Part shown: in pieces, positions 1 through 12,100 of the stretch
How the letters are laid out: every line of letters begins with the position of its first letter
Numbering within the stretch: the stretch's first letter is position 1
Source: Cyclina sinensis
Lineage: Eukaryota; Mollusca; Bivalvia; Venerida; Veneridae
Reading direction: 5' to 3'
Assembly (NCBI GenBank): GCA_012932295.1
Contig: JAAONU010000004.1
Span: 8,928,630-8,992,629 of the forward strand
DNA: 64,000 bases
Made by a program: the position numbers and the translations under genes
Notes under the pieces: generated by a model
Seen by the model: only the letters and a program-made list of their open reading frames with translations
What the model was told of the DNA's origin: nothing
The model's database searches: none

Positions 1-120
1 GATAACGATGCCGATGATGATGATGATGATGATGGAGAAGAGAGTCGGACTACGACGAAAGAAGAAGAAAAAAGAAGAAGACGATGATGACGACGCCTGT
101 GTTGGTTATGGTGATTTCAA
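1..120. repeat. GAT/GAAGAA microsatellite-like purine-rich tract
   Basis: The window opens with GAT triplets (about 9-35) that grade into GAA/GAAGAA and GATGAC tracts. Short open frames here are low-complexity products and are not called as genes. Confidence 0.8.
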
Positions 121-1334
121 AAAACCGACGATAGTGTTTATAATGAAAATGATGATGAATGCAGATTTTTAGATGAGAATCAAAATGATGTTGACCATTG
201 TGAGCTGTATACGTTAAGTCTGAAAAATATATGTTATCCAACGTATACAGCTTACGTCAGCTGTGTTCGTTTCATGCTCACGAATACAGCTCACTGTAAG
301 CTATGTTCGATGTCAGCCAACGAATACGTAAGCTGAATACATACGCTGAAACAAGGCATCGAGTTACCAAGTTTCAGCATTGTACTCTGATAGTCATGCA
401 TGTAAAAGACATGAAAATGCAAAAATGGTTGAATACTTACTTTGGTTGTCCTTTCTTGCTTGCATTATTTCATCTTGCAGATTTAAGAGACCTTTATAAT
501 TAAAAGGGCATAAGAACATCGGAATTCGTGATTACTATCTAAAGTAAGGCTACATCATACTAAATTTACATCAGATGTGAAGGACCGGGTGACGTCATTA
601 GTAGTTTACAAGAACCTGAATAATGTATTACAAAACTGTGGCAACATTTATAGCAGTTTATCAAGAATCATAAACAAAAGGTCACGGTATATACATACAT
701 AATAAGGCAACGTTTAAGTCGAAAAACTATATATATTTCATTAATTTTTCACTTGGCGGCGGGCCGTAGTCTTTTTCCTTTCAACTGATCTAACTGCATT
801 CGTCATCATCAATATTTCTCTATTAACGGCGGTTGTCATTACCAAAATCCAGAATACATATCCACTTCATTTGTAAAAAAAACTTTGCAGAAAATGAGAC
901 TGAATGGAACCTGATGTTTGGAATAATTAGAGAAAAATTCTCAAACTTTATCATGGAATATTTCAAGTTTCGTTTTGCAAATATTTTCGGCCGATTCAGC
1001 AAATTACTTATTCAGTAGAAAATGTGCAGACTTTTTGAGCGATTTTAAATAAAGCACTGGTTGAAACGTAATTTTGTCGGTATGGTCCTTTTAAACAAGG
1101 AAATCACCAAAAACAATTATTGTTCATGCCAACATCTTGCGTGAACGTATAAAATTCAGGCAAACGCTCACCTTCACCAAAATACTTCAACTTTAACTTA
1201 TTACTGCCAAAAGTTAATACTGACTATACTAGGCAGGCGCGTGTCAGGAACATTAAAATTATAAAAGATAATAACAAAGAAAACAAGATTTAACTGAAGA
1301 TCTTGCTTAAACATTTATTTTAAATACTTAAAAT
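121..1334. other. Unannotated AT-rich stretch
   Basis: I see no convincing exon, RNA gene or element here. Around 240-350 the words ACGAATAC and TAAGCTG recur several times in both orientations, which may be the remains of an old short repeat. Confidence 0.5.
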
Positions 1335-2190
1335 CTATAAAACTTGTTTAGTCCACTGATAAAAGCTGGCACAGTTGGGGTAGCCTTAATCTCGGTCGGT
1401 AATTCGTTCCAGAGTCGTATAGTCCTTGGGAAGAATGAGTTCATGTGATGTTGTGTTTTTGATTGTGGGATGAAGAATTTGCTGTTTCTTGTGTTTGTAA
1501 GGTGATTGTGATCGACATTGACCTGTTTGTTTTTTTATTTTGTGTAGCATGACCAGGATGGCATGGTTTCGCCTTTATTCTAAAGTTGACCATTTTAGTT
1601 CCTTGATCATGTTTGTTACACTGCTTGTATAGTGGTAATCATTATGAACGTACCTTGCAGCTGACCTCTAGACCATTTCTATTCTGTGTGTGAGATATTG
1701 TTGCCATGGATGCCATATGGTTGAGCAGTATTCAAGCTGTGGTTTTACATATGTTTTGTATGCTGCTTCTTTGAGTTGTTTGTTATGTGTTTTGACATTT
1801 CGTCTGATGAACCTTAAGCTGTTTTTGCTTTGTTTGTGATATTGTTTATATGGGATGCCCAGTTTAGGTTACGACTTATTGTAACTTCTAAGTATTTTGC
1901 ATTTTCTGTGGTTTTCAGTATAGTGTAATGTAGGGTGAAGGGAAAGATGACCGAGTTTTTTCCTGTGTATTCTGAGTACTTCACACTTGTCAGGGTTGAA
2001 TTCCACTGACCATTCGTTTTCCCATATTTCAAGGTTGTGCAAATCATTTTGTAAGGTTTGTGCAGATGCTTGTGATGTAATTGTTAAATAAACTATGGTG
2101 TCGTCGGCAAATAGACGCACCCGGCTCCTGACACTTCTTTATAGGTCATTGGTGTATGCGAGAAAGAGACATGGACCTAAGACATGTGCA
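1335..2190 (-). pseudogene. Truncated non-LTR retrotransposon, reverse transcriptase C-terminal part (Jockey/CR1-type)
   Basis: Read on the minus strand, the pieces follow the order of a non-LTR reverse transcriptase. Near 2160-2175 there is a GPCLFLAYTNDL-like motif with an in-frame stop. At about 2100-2120 is RLFADDTIVYL, the FADD form of the YxDD catalytic box. This is followed by a segment with PDKCEVL, then YLEVTISRNLNW with a frame change near 1930-1960, and near 1400 the typical C-terminal block FFPRTIRLWNELP. The copy lacks the endonuclease half and the start of the RT domain, and it has at least one stop and one frameshift, so it is dead. The clade is inferred from these motifs; L2, CR1 and Rex1 cannot be separated by eye. 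Confidence 0.82.
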
Positions 2191-3171
2191 CAGTACACAG
2201 CCTGCTGTCGTTCGCAGATCAACAGCCGTTCACAAACCGCGGTTGGCCCGTTACTAATTTGCATTATGGTTACCTCCCCTATTTCTATCTGCGCCATTTG
2301 TAACACCGTTTTTCCTGCTATGTAGATGTCTGCAAGTTAATTCTATGCTCTTACAACTCATTGCAATTGTAACTTCAACTTTGTTCTAAAGGTTTGTTCG
2401 CAAGTATTAACCTCATTCTGTAGACTATTGAATTAGGTTAATTATTATTGGTTTGAAATCTATAAATAGTTACATGTAACTGATAAGAGATACAGCACAC
2501 TAACAGAAGAAATGTTGGTACCATGTACATATATGGTGCTATTTCATAAATTTTAATTGATTTGAGGAAAAGGTGTCTACTCTGTCAAAAGAGTATATAG
2601 ATCTACCTTCTTTGACAGTACTTCTATTATAATTTTTGGAGCTGCGGAAATACGCCCCTTCGGTATGGGAGTTCTGAATCATCAGCGTGTATTCCAGATC
2701 ACTATATGTATAAAACCATCTCTGCACTTTATGTCATTGGTGAAGTGTCAAAATAACTTTAAATTACAGTGTGAAATGTTCAAATTTCAAGGCATTCTTG
2801 TAAAAATGTTATTCCAACTAATTGTACGCAAGTCGAGATATTGTGCAGTTTTTTATATGGGTCAATATCTCGCCTCTGCGTAGACGTTATAGCGAGATTC
2901 TGACTCATAACAAAAATATCTCAGAATTTGCTCAAGACTTCACTTGAATTATTTTGACTAGTTAAAATGTCATTGAAAAAAAAAGTTGTCCTAGCTTTAA
3001 CCAAACTGCTTCATGCTATAAAATCATGGTGTGGCTGTGCACATTATCTCATAGGTAACCTACAATGCAAGTTTATGTGCAAAGTAACAAGAATTCACGA
3101 TTCATTTGAATTATATAACCTGAGACTGATCTTGAACGAATTACATTCATTTCATCGAACAACTTTTTTGT
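2191..3171. other. Unannotated AT-rich stretch
   Basis: No exon or element recognised. Short ORFs of 62-76 codons overlap on both strands without homology that I can see. Confidence 0.45.
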
Positions 3172-3924
3172 AGACCTTTTTACATATAGTAAATGTCCTT
3201 TCGTCACCTTGAATATTCAATAGGCAGAAAGTGTGAAATATTTTTGAAGGGTCATTCACACCTTATTACTCACGCTTGTGTAACTGTTTACCCTAATTAG
3301 ACATAATATTGATTAATGATAGTTGTTTCTGTTCTGTTCTGTGTAATGTGTGTAAATATTGTTTTCAGAAGTGAGAATCATTCATAAATAATTACTAGTT
3401 AGGATGAATATACAAACACTTTTTTATCACTCTTTATTCTGTCTTTGTTGTACATGATGATGATGATGACAGTTGTTAAATGTAAGTATATATTGCTTTC
3501 AGAATTGAGGATTGTTCATGCATAATTACTCGCACTCTAGAATATCATATGTTGTTTCTAAGGTGGCTCACTTTGCTCTGTTTACAAAACAAAGCATATT
3601 TGTAACAAAATCTTCAAACATACGTGTTTTTTGCTTTTGTTTTTTTTACTAGCTTGATTGTTTTCTTTTTGAAATTCGGATATTTCAAAAGCGTATCAGC
3701 CTGCATTTAACAACTATAATTAGAGATAATTTGTCTAATTATATGTGTTCAACAGTATCGGATTAGTTATCTGCTGATTAATTAAATGCAAAATACACCT
3801 GCTTTAAACAACTATCATTAATAATATGCGAGTAGTTAGGCGTGAATGAAGTATTTCACACTTTCCACCTATTGAATATTGAGGGCAACAAAACAACTTT
3901 TCATTTACTTTACATAATCAGGTC
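3172..3924. repeat. Foldback element with long inverted repeats
   Basis: The left arm (about 3172-3330) and right arm (about 3795-3924) are inverted copies of each other. The clearest core is AATATTCAATAGG plus GAAAGTGTGAAATA (left, near 3213-3241), whose complement lies at about 3853-3882. TTAATGATAGTTGTTT near 3314 also matches the complement near 3810. Between the arms, a segment of about 130 bp is partly repeated (near 3350-3400 and 3480-3530). No coding capacity was seen. Class is unknown: a foldback or MITE-like DNA element is likely. The outer ends are approximate. Confidence 0.65.
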
Positions 3925-3954
3925 AATGGAACGGTAGAACTTAGATATTTTTAA

Positions 3955-4157
3955 AGGAGCACTTAGAGGTCATCTACCAAGTTTGTTCAAATTATGCCCG
4001 TAGAGGGAAAATTGTCTCTACCCTTGGGGTCACTTGAATTGATTATTCATATAGATTTATATAGGGAGAATCTAAAAAATCTTATGCTGTTTGCTCAACA
4101 GCAGACCCAAAGGCAAAGTATTCAGGTGTGTGATCTAGGGCCATCATGGCCCTCTTG
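3955..4157 (+). repeat. 3' fragment of an AGCTCACC-type Helentron-like element
   Basis: The tail has the family signature: GGTCACTTGA, then CAGCAGACC, then a GTGTGATC box, then the perfect hairpin AGGGCCATCATGGCCCT followed by CTTG (ending near 4157). The 5' end with its hairpin is missing. Compare the complete copy at 22568-24375. Confidence 0.7.
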
Positions 4158-4736
4158 TATATTAACTGGAATAGGTACAGAATTTGATATTTTAGAATAA
4201 TTTTAGTGATCTATATTCACTCCCAATAATCTTTATTGAAATTTAACCAGGTGATCTGGAATTACCTGTGGAACTCATTAAATGTCATTGGACATAAAGT
4301 TTTGATCTCAAAATACTCATACAGGTTATTTTAATCTTAAAGATGTTTTTGTAGCAAAAAAAAATCCATATTCTAGGCACTTGGTCACGTGCACTTGGTC
4401 ACGCACACCTGTCACACGCAAAACCTGTCACACGCAAAATTTAAATTTATGATGGAAAGTGAAAATAGTCAAATAACAAAATTGAACAACTTAAGCTAAC
4501 ATTATGAATTTACAGTGATGACTCTTGAAATAAATGATTTGAATTTTTGATGGAATTTGGAGGACAGTGAGCAAAATTTATATAGAGGCTAGTTCAGTTA
4601 GGATTATAGAATTAATATCTAGAGATATTTACCTAGTAACTGATCCAGAAAGATTTTTTACATGCTCATTTTTATCCCATTTACAATTTCATTTTGGAAG
4701 ACTTGACTAGCTAACTCAAAGAGATTTTTTTATTAT
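4158..4736. other. Unannotated stretch with a short direct repeat
   Basis: At 4377-4437 the words ACTTGGTCACG and CCTGTCACACGCAAAA are each directly repeated. Nothing else is recognised. Confidence 0.4.
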
Positions 4737-5335
4737 CTCCCCACCAAAGGCAGAGGGGATATTAGAAATGGTCTCTGTCTTGGCGTGCATCCGTCCGTCT
4801 GTCCCAATTTTGTCTGGAGCATAACTCCAAAAGTACTTTAGCAATTTTTTCAAACTTCATACACTGACAGAGCACATTGGGAGGAAGTGCATTATGTAAG
4901 AACAGTAACTCTGCCTTGCTTAATTTTAGAGTTATTCCCCTTTATCAGATTTACTTGAAAAACTTTGTCCAAAGCATAACTCCAAAAGTACTTGTCAATG
5001 AGTGATTTACTTCAAACTGACGTAGCACATTGTCAGGAAGTACAGTGCATAAAAATAATAACTCTACCTTGCCTATTTTTAGATTTACCTGAAAAAATAT
5101 TACCAGAGCATAACTCCAAAAGTACTTGAGGGATTTTTTTCAAACTTAATACACTGACATAGCACATTGGTAGGAAGTGCAATGTGCAAAAACAATAATT
5201 CTACATTGCCTTTTTTTTTTAAGGGATTTTCTTCAAACTGCATACATGCATTATTACATTTAGTTTTTGCAAGTACAACCTTCAGGTAACTTCTTTCTAT
5301 CTATCTGTACATAGGGACGGGAAGGAGATGAAAAA
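4737..5335 (+). repeat. Short interspersed repeat with GTCCGTC run and internal tandem units
   Basis: It starts with CCCCACCAAAGGCAGAGGGG, a small hairpin, followed by a CCGTCCGTCTG run. Three or so diverged units of about 130-150 bp come next, each carrying AGCATAACTCCAAAAGTACTT. This is the same architecture as the ATGCCCCC-type elements of this window. The 3' end is not clear. Confidence 0.6.
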
Positions 5336-6101
5336 TTTTCCATTAAGATAAAAAATTTTACTTGTTTAAATAGATTTATATCAGTCAATCAATATGAGTG
5401 GTAATAGTTCCATTAATATCAAAGAAAAAACATAAAGTTATCATAATAATAAGGTTTCTGTTCCGGAAAGGGATTTTTTCAAGAGGAGATCTTTTGGCAA
5501 GAGAGAAGTAAACAAAAACATTCCAGAGTGAAAGATGTTGCCTGGGAAAAAGTATTTCAAGAAGATTAATTATTGGTTTGGTACAAAGGGTGAAAATAGA
5601 ATAATTTTATTGATACTTGATCAATGATTACGGTTCCAGTTATACATTTTCGAACCAATAACAAGGTGCCATATATTTGATTTTATCTATGGCAGTTGGT
5701 CAGGCGATCTTGATAAACGGTTATCTGATCATGTGATTACCCGGATAACTTTAAATCAAAATTTTTATTGATGCTGCGCTTGCATTTTGCTTACTTTTTG
5801 TTGGTAAAAACCAGAAGAAACTATGTGACATGATAAATAGAATAAAGGTTTATCTAGCTCATCTCTGAAATTTATCAGGTTCATCTTCAGCTCACCAGAT
5901 AAAGTCCTATGCCTCACCAGATAAACTTTCACCATCCACAACACCAGCCTATTATTCTCTTTATGAGTCATGCCATAAATACAGGCTGGATTTTGATCAT
6001 ATACACAATACCCAGCCTTATTTTGAAACAAAGTTTTCGTCAAGAAATAAAGAAACCATAATCATTCTGTTTCAGATTCTGTGGCAGGCTTTCTTAAAAA
6101 G
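5336..6101 (+). other. 5' flank of the P450 gene, possible 5' UTR
   Basis: No repeat recognised. A pyrimidine-rich stretch ending in CAG at 6073-6075 is a plausible splice acceptor 26 nt before the start codon at 6102, so a non-coding first exon further upstream is possible. No TATA box stands out. Confidence 0.35.
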
Positions 6102-6178
6102 ATGGAAATATATGGAATAACCATTACGCTTTGGCTGATTGTGAAGACAGTCTTTCTACTATGGCTCATATCAGTAAT
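6102..6178 (+). CDS. P450 exon 1 (N-terminal membrane anchor)
   Basis: Starts with ATG in the context AAAGATGG and encodes 25 residues plus two bases. It includes [15 protein letters not shown], a single hydrophobic anchor. The donor is GTAAGT at 6179, and phase 2 joins exactly to exon 2. A reading frame of 69 codons overlaps it in another frame and is a shadow. Confidence 0.85.
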
Positions 6179-9100
6179 GTAAGTAATAAAGTGCAGGACT
6201 TACATACTTATTTCGAGATTAAACAGAAGGTAGAAGAGTGGAATAAGAAAAAGGTGGAACAAGAATTTATACAACAAAAAGTAAAAACAGTAGAAAAACA
6301 AAACCTCAATTGGCATCACATCTTATCAGCTGTTTTTTAACCAGGTTTTCAGTGGAGTTGAAACCTGGTTATTAGATTAGATTAGATTATCATATTAGTA
6401 TGGCAGGTGGGCGAGTGTACGAGTCGGATCTTATCACCTGTTTTCTATGCCCTCAAAGGGAGACATACAGTTTTTTAACTGTCCGTCCGTCTTTAACATT
6501 GGCCATAACTTCCTTATTAGTAAGTGAATTTACTTCATTCTTGGACACAATACCCCTTTTGACAAGGCCTTCCCACTGACTTATCTTTAATTGACTTTGA
6601 CTCCTGAATCACCTTCACCTTGAAGATTCAGTTGTCCAAAAACTTTAACATTACCATAACTTCCATTATGAGTAAGTGGATTTACTTCATATTTGGACAC
6701 AACACCTCTTTGGACAAGGTCTTCACACTGACATATATTTGTCTGACCTTGACCCCTGAATCACCTTCACCTTCAAGATCCGATTGTCACAAAACTTTAA
6801 CATTGGCCATAACTTCATTATTAGAAAGTGGTTTTACTTCATACTTGGACACAACACCCCTTTGGACAAGACCTTCCCCGTGACCTATATTTATTTGACC
6901 ATGTCCCCTGAATATCCAGTTGTCCAAAAACTAATATTTGGCCATAACATCCTTATTAGTAAGTGGATATACTTCATACTTAAACACAACACCCCTTTGG
7001 ACAAGACCTTCCCATTGACCTATATTTATTTGACCTTTACCCCTGAATGACTGGTCCTCAACTCAAAGGTCAAAGCATCGCTTTCGGGGGCATGTCATCT
7101 TACAGTGACACTTCTTGTTTTTAGCTCACCTGGTGAGCTTTTGTGATCCCCCTCCGTCCGTCGTTGTGCGTCGTCCGTCGTCAGCAATTTCTTAAAACTG
7201 ACATCTCTGATACCACTGACTGCACATTAACCAAACTTCAAAGGAATGATCTTTGGGTGGTCCCCTTTCAGAGTTGTTCAAATGGTTCCAGTCTGTTGCA
7301 TACATGGTAGGGTAATGGATGGGTGTTATTTTATTAAAGATAGTGCCTTACATCATTCTATATTTTTCAGAATTTAAGTTCCATATTTAAGCAGTTAGAG
7401 TACAGAGATCTTAGATTATCTTGTGATTATTTATGCTAATTTTGATTTTCTTTTATTTGTGGCTTTTGAGTTGTAGATTTAATTTTTTGTCCTTTTCAGA
7501 TATGACTGGCTACAGGTCTTAGCTTGGAGAAGAAAGTATAATCTCAAAGGGGACTTTCCATTTCCAATCATTGGAACATTGCCTTCTGTTTTAGGAAAGG
7601 TTATATTTCAATTTTACATATTCCATTTATAAGAGTTTATATTAGTTTGATTGCAATATGTCATGCAATTTCAGCTTTGATACATTGCCCTGGATACATG
7701 ACAAACAGTTCCCTTGAGAAACTTTCAGAAGGTAACTGGTTAAGGCTCTTGAGTTAGTAAAAATGCCCATTCTGGTGTAGTTCATTATGGAAACACACTT
7801 CTGTTGTGTCTAATGTTCATTTTGTCTCTCACCGCTGATTCAGAGTAGATCATGTGGGAACAGTAGTCAATCACTTGCGGAGAAATTGGCAATTACTGGT
7901 TAGTTATCCAGGAAAACTGGTTAGGTGGACTGACCGCCAAGATATAACCTAGATGTTGAAATCGGCGTTAAACCCAAAACAAACAAAACGCACTTCCCTC
8001 CTAATTTTGACAACTAGCCTGTACATTTGTTATCTTGTGTCATACTGTGCCTAAAAATCAGACTGATTTAAGGGTCTGTCACTTAGGATTAGCTGTTTGC
8101 TTTAAGTGCAAATTAACAATATGCTTTGCTGTTATGTCCATTTTAATTGGCATCTTCCAGACCTTTTTATTTCTTTTTGATTTAAGATTAAGCATTAACC
8201 AACATTGATAGCAGTATTACCCATTTCAATAAAATTAAAATTTTACTTTATGTGGTAATTTTATTATCAAAATTTGAGAATACGTGCATATAGGGTCCGC
8301 ATACTGACTGCACTCTGTAGCCAGTTGTGTTGACTGTGAACCTTAATTTTTTAGATATTATTTACTAATTCATCATAGCCTTTATCATCACAATGTCTGT
8401 TTCAAGTGATGTTTAAAGTCAACCAAATGCTTATCAGTTATTTGTCCCCTAACAGTTTTAAAATAGTACATTTGACTCATTTCTTTTTATCAGAGCTGGG
8501 ATGAACTGGATAGCTATTCATTGAAAAAGTATGGACCTGTATCTGCGTAAGTAAAAAATGTCTTCAGAATGCATTTGTAGTGCATCATTCATACAATTCT
8601 TAAAACTTTTTAGCAGAGCAGTTTTTTTTGTACTGTATTTCTTGTCCTTCAGAACTATATTTTGCAGCTTTATATGTGTGATCCTGGATAAGGTGTTACC
8701 TTTATAGTCCTGGTTGCACTGTATTGTCTGTAATCCTGGTTGCACTGTTATGTATGTGATCCTGGATAAGGTGTTACTAAATAGTCCTTGTTGCACTGTA
8801 TTGTCTGTAAACCTGGTTGCACTGTTATGTATGTGATCCTGAATAAGATGTTACCTTTATAATCCTGGTTGCATTGTTATGTATGTGATCCTGGATAAGG
8901 TGTAACCTTTTTAGTCCTGGTTGCACTGTATTGTCTGTAATCCTGGTTGCACTGTTATGTCTGTGATCCTGAATAATAAGATGTTACCTTTATAGTCCTG
9001 GTGACACTGTATTGTCTGTTATCCTGGTTGCACTGTTATGTATGTGATCCTGGATAAGATGTTACCTAAATAGTCCTGGTTGCACTGTGATCCTATGTGA

Positions 9101-12100
9101 TCCTAAATAAGGTGTAACCTTTAAAGTCCTGGTTGCACTGTATTGTCTGTAATCCTGGCTGCACTGTTATGTAATGTGATCCTGAATAAGATGTTACCTT
9201 TAAAGTCCTGGTTGCACTGTATTGTCTGTAATCCTGGTTGCACTGTTATGTGTGTGATCCTGGATAAGGTGTTACCTTAATAGTCCTGGTTGCACTGTGA
9301 TTCCTATGTGATCCTAAATAAGGTGTTTCCTTTATAGTCCTTGTTGCACTGTATTGTCTGTAGTCCTGGTTGCACTGTTATGTATGTGATCCTGAATAAG
9401 ATGTTACCTTTAAAGTCCTGGTTGCACTGTATTGTCTGTAATCCTGGTTGCACTGTTATGTGTGTGATCCTGGGTAAGGTTTTACCTTAATAGTCCTGGT
9501 TGCACCTCATGTATGTGATCCTAAATAAGGTGTTACCTTTAAAGTCCTGGTTGTACTGTATTGTCTGTAATCTTTGTTGCACTCCTGGATAAGTTGTTAC
9601 CTTCTTTGTAGTCCTGGTTGCACTGTATTGTCTGTTATCCTGGTTGCACTGTTATGTATGTGATCCTGAATAAGATGTTACCTTTATAGTCCTGGTTGCA
9701 CTGTTTTGTCTGTAATCCTTGTTGCACTGTTATGTATGTGATCCTGGATAAGGTGTTACCTGAATAGTCCTCATTGCACTGTTATGTATGTGATCCTAAA
9801 TAAGCTGTTACCTTTATAGTCCTGGTTGCACTGTATTGTGTGTAATCCTGGTTGCACTGCTTGATAAGGTGTGACCTTCTTTGTATTCCCAGTTGCACTG
9901 TATTTTCTGTAATCCTGGTTGCACTGTTATGTATGTGATCCTGAATAAGATGTTACATTTAAAGTCCTGGTTGCACTGTATTGTCTGTTATCCTGGTTTC
10001 ACTGTTATGTGTGTGATCCTGGATAAGGTGTAACCTGAATAGTCCTTGTTGCACTTTATGTATGTGATCCTAAATAAGGTGTTTCCTTATAGTCCTGGTT
10101 GTACTGTATTGTCTGTAATCCTTGTTGCACTGTTATGTGTGTGATCCTGGATAAGGTGTAACCTGAATAGTCCTTGTTGCACTGTATGTATGTGATCCTA
10201 AATAAGGTGTTTCCTTTATAGTCCTGGTTGTACTGTTTTGTCTGTAATCCTTGTTGCACTGTTATGTATGTGATCCTGGATAAGCTGTTACCTTCTTTGT
10301 AGTCCTGATTGCACTGTATTGTCTGTTATCCTGGTTGCACTGTTATGCATGTGATCCTTGATAAGGTGTTACCATTATAGTCCTGGTTGCACTGTTTTGT
10401 ATGCTATCCAGGTTAAGTGGTTTCCTTTATAGTCTTGGTACAATGTTGCACTAAAAGGATCTTTTAGTATTATAATGCAAACTATCAGTTATCTCTGAAA
10501 CTAGTCACCACAATCTGGAACAAATATGTACATTTAAGTTATAGCTCCAGTTACAATTTAACAAAACTTGGCCTAATGATTTATGTTAGTTCCTATTTTT
10601 CTATGAAATTTAAGCACTTGTTGATGAATGATTGAATGATGTCATCAGTATATACCTCTGTTGATGTCACTGATAGCAACATGGATGAACAGCTTAGTTT
10701 ACATAAGAATTAATTGTCAAAGAATCGAGAGTGCCAGAGAAATATTCTTTGCTTTACAAGAAGCTTATGGTGAATGTTTGCTTTCATGTTATCAAATAGG
10801 AAGATAGGTAAATGAATTTAAGCATGCTCGCATTACAGTTACGGACTACCAGCTCGCAGACATATGTAATATAAATAAATGAGAAAACTTTAGAAAACAG
10901 ACTGAAGACTTACATGTGAAGAAATAGCCCAGGAAGTTGACATTAGTGTTGGATCTGTTCATTTGATTTTTGTGGATCAGTTTAGAAAAATAAGGTTTCC
11001 CCACAACTGAGTACCCCCCCCCCCCCCATCCCCCCGCCCCCCACCACACACACGCACACCACCACCACCACCCCAAAATTGATTCAGTAGAAGAGATGCA
11101 GTCAATATCCTTCAAGCAAGAATTTAATGAGATGCCTATTGTCCAAGTGGTATACTTTGAACTCACTCAGGCCAGCAAAGGCTCCAGGCAGTCAAACTGT
11201 CAGCAGCGCATACTTCAACGAGTATATTAAAAAATGCTTGCGAAACACCCCAAGAACTTTTACAAACCACACCAGTCATACTTCACAACAACACATCCCC
11301 AAATACAGAGACATGACATCACTAAGTCTGGATTATGAGTTGCATACGCTTGATCATTCACCATTCTCACCTGACATAAGCCCATGTGACAAAGACTTAT
11401 TTCTGAGACTGAAAGGTTAACCCACTTAGTTAAGATGCAAACTGTTGTGGCCATGCTCATTAGAACGTATGTGTACAGTTGGCTAGTAATGGAAATGGAT
11501 GATCTGCCAAAACGATGGAAATTGGTCATTGACTACAATGGATATATCCTAAAAACATTACACTGTTACTTCTGTAATCAGGATTTTTCTGTATTATCTG
11601 TAATTCTGGTTAAACTGGATTTATAATATTGTCTGTAAACCTGGTTTATACATTGCTACCTCTGTCATCATGACAGACTTTACTACTTACAAAAAGTAGG
11701 GGATATTGTATGTAATATTGTTATAGCAAGTAATTAAGAAAACCTTTTCCTTTTGATGTTTATTGAATCAATTAAACAAATTCATTCACACATTTTAATC
11801 AGAAATTTATCTTCTTCATGACATCTTAAGGTACTTTAAACAGTGTACAAAGTCATTACGTTAATGTCTTCATTTTCACACACCCTCAATAATGTGTTGG
11901 GACAACCTCTTTTGTCACAACAAGCTATGCAGTGATGTATGTCTCATACTCCCAATAAGACAACCAATGATGTGCTGAGGGATTCTGTGCCACTCTTCCC
12001 GCAGCGTGGCACTACACAACACAACATTTTGAATGTTTTGCACAATTAAAGTCACAGTTACCATTATTTTGGTCAATGTTAAAATCTGCATGCTACCCCT

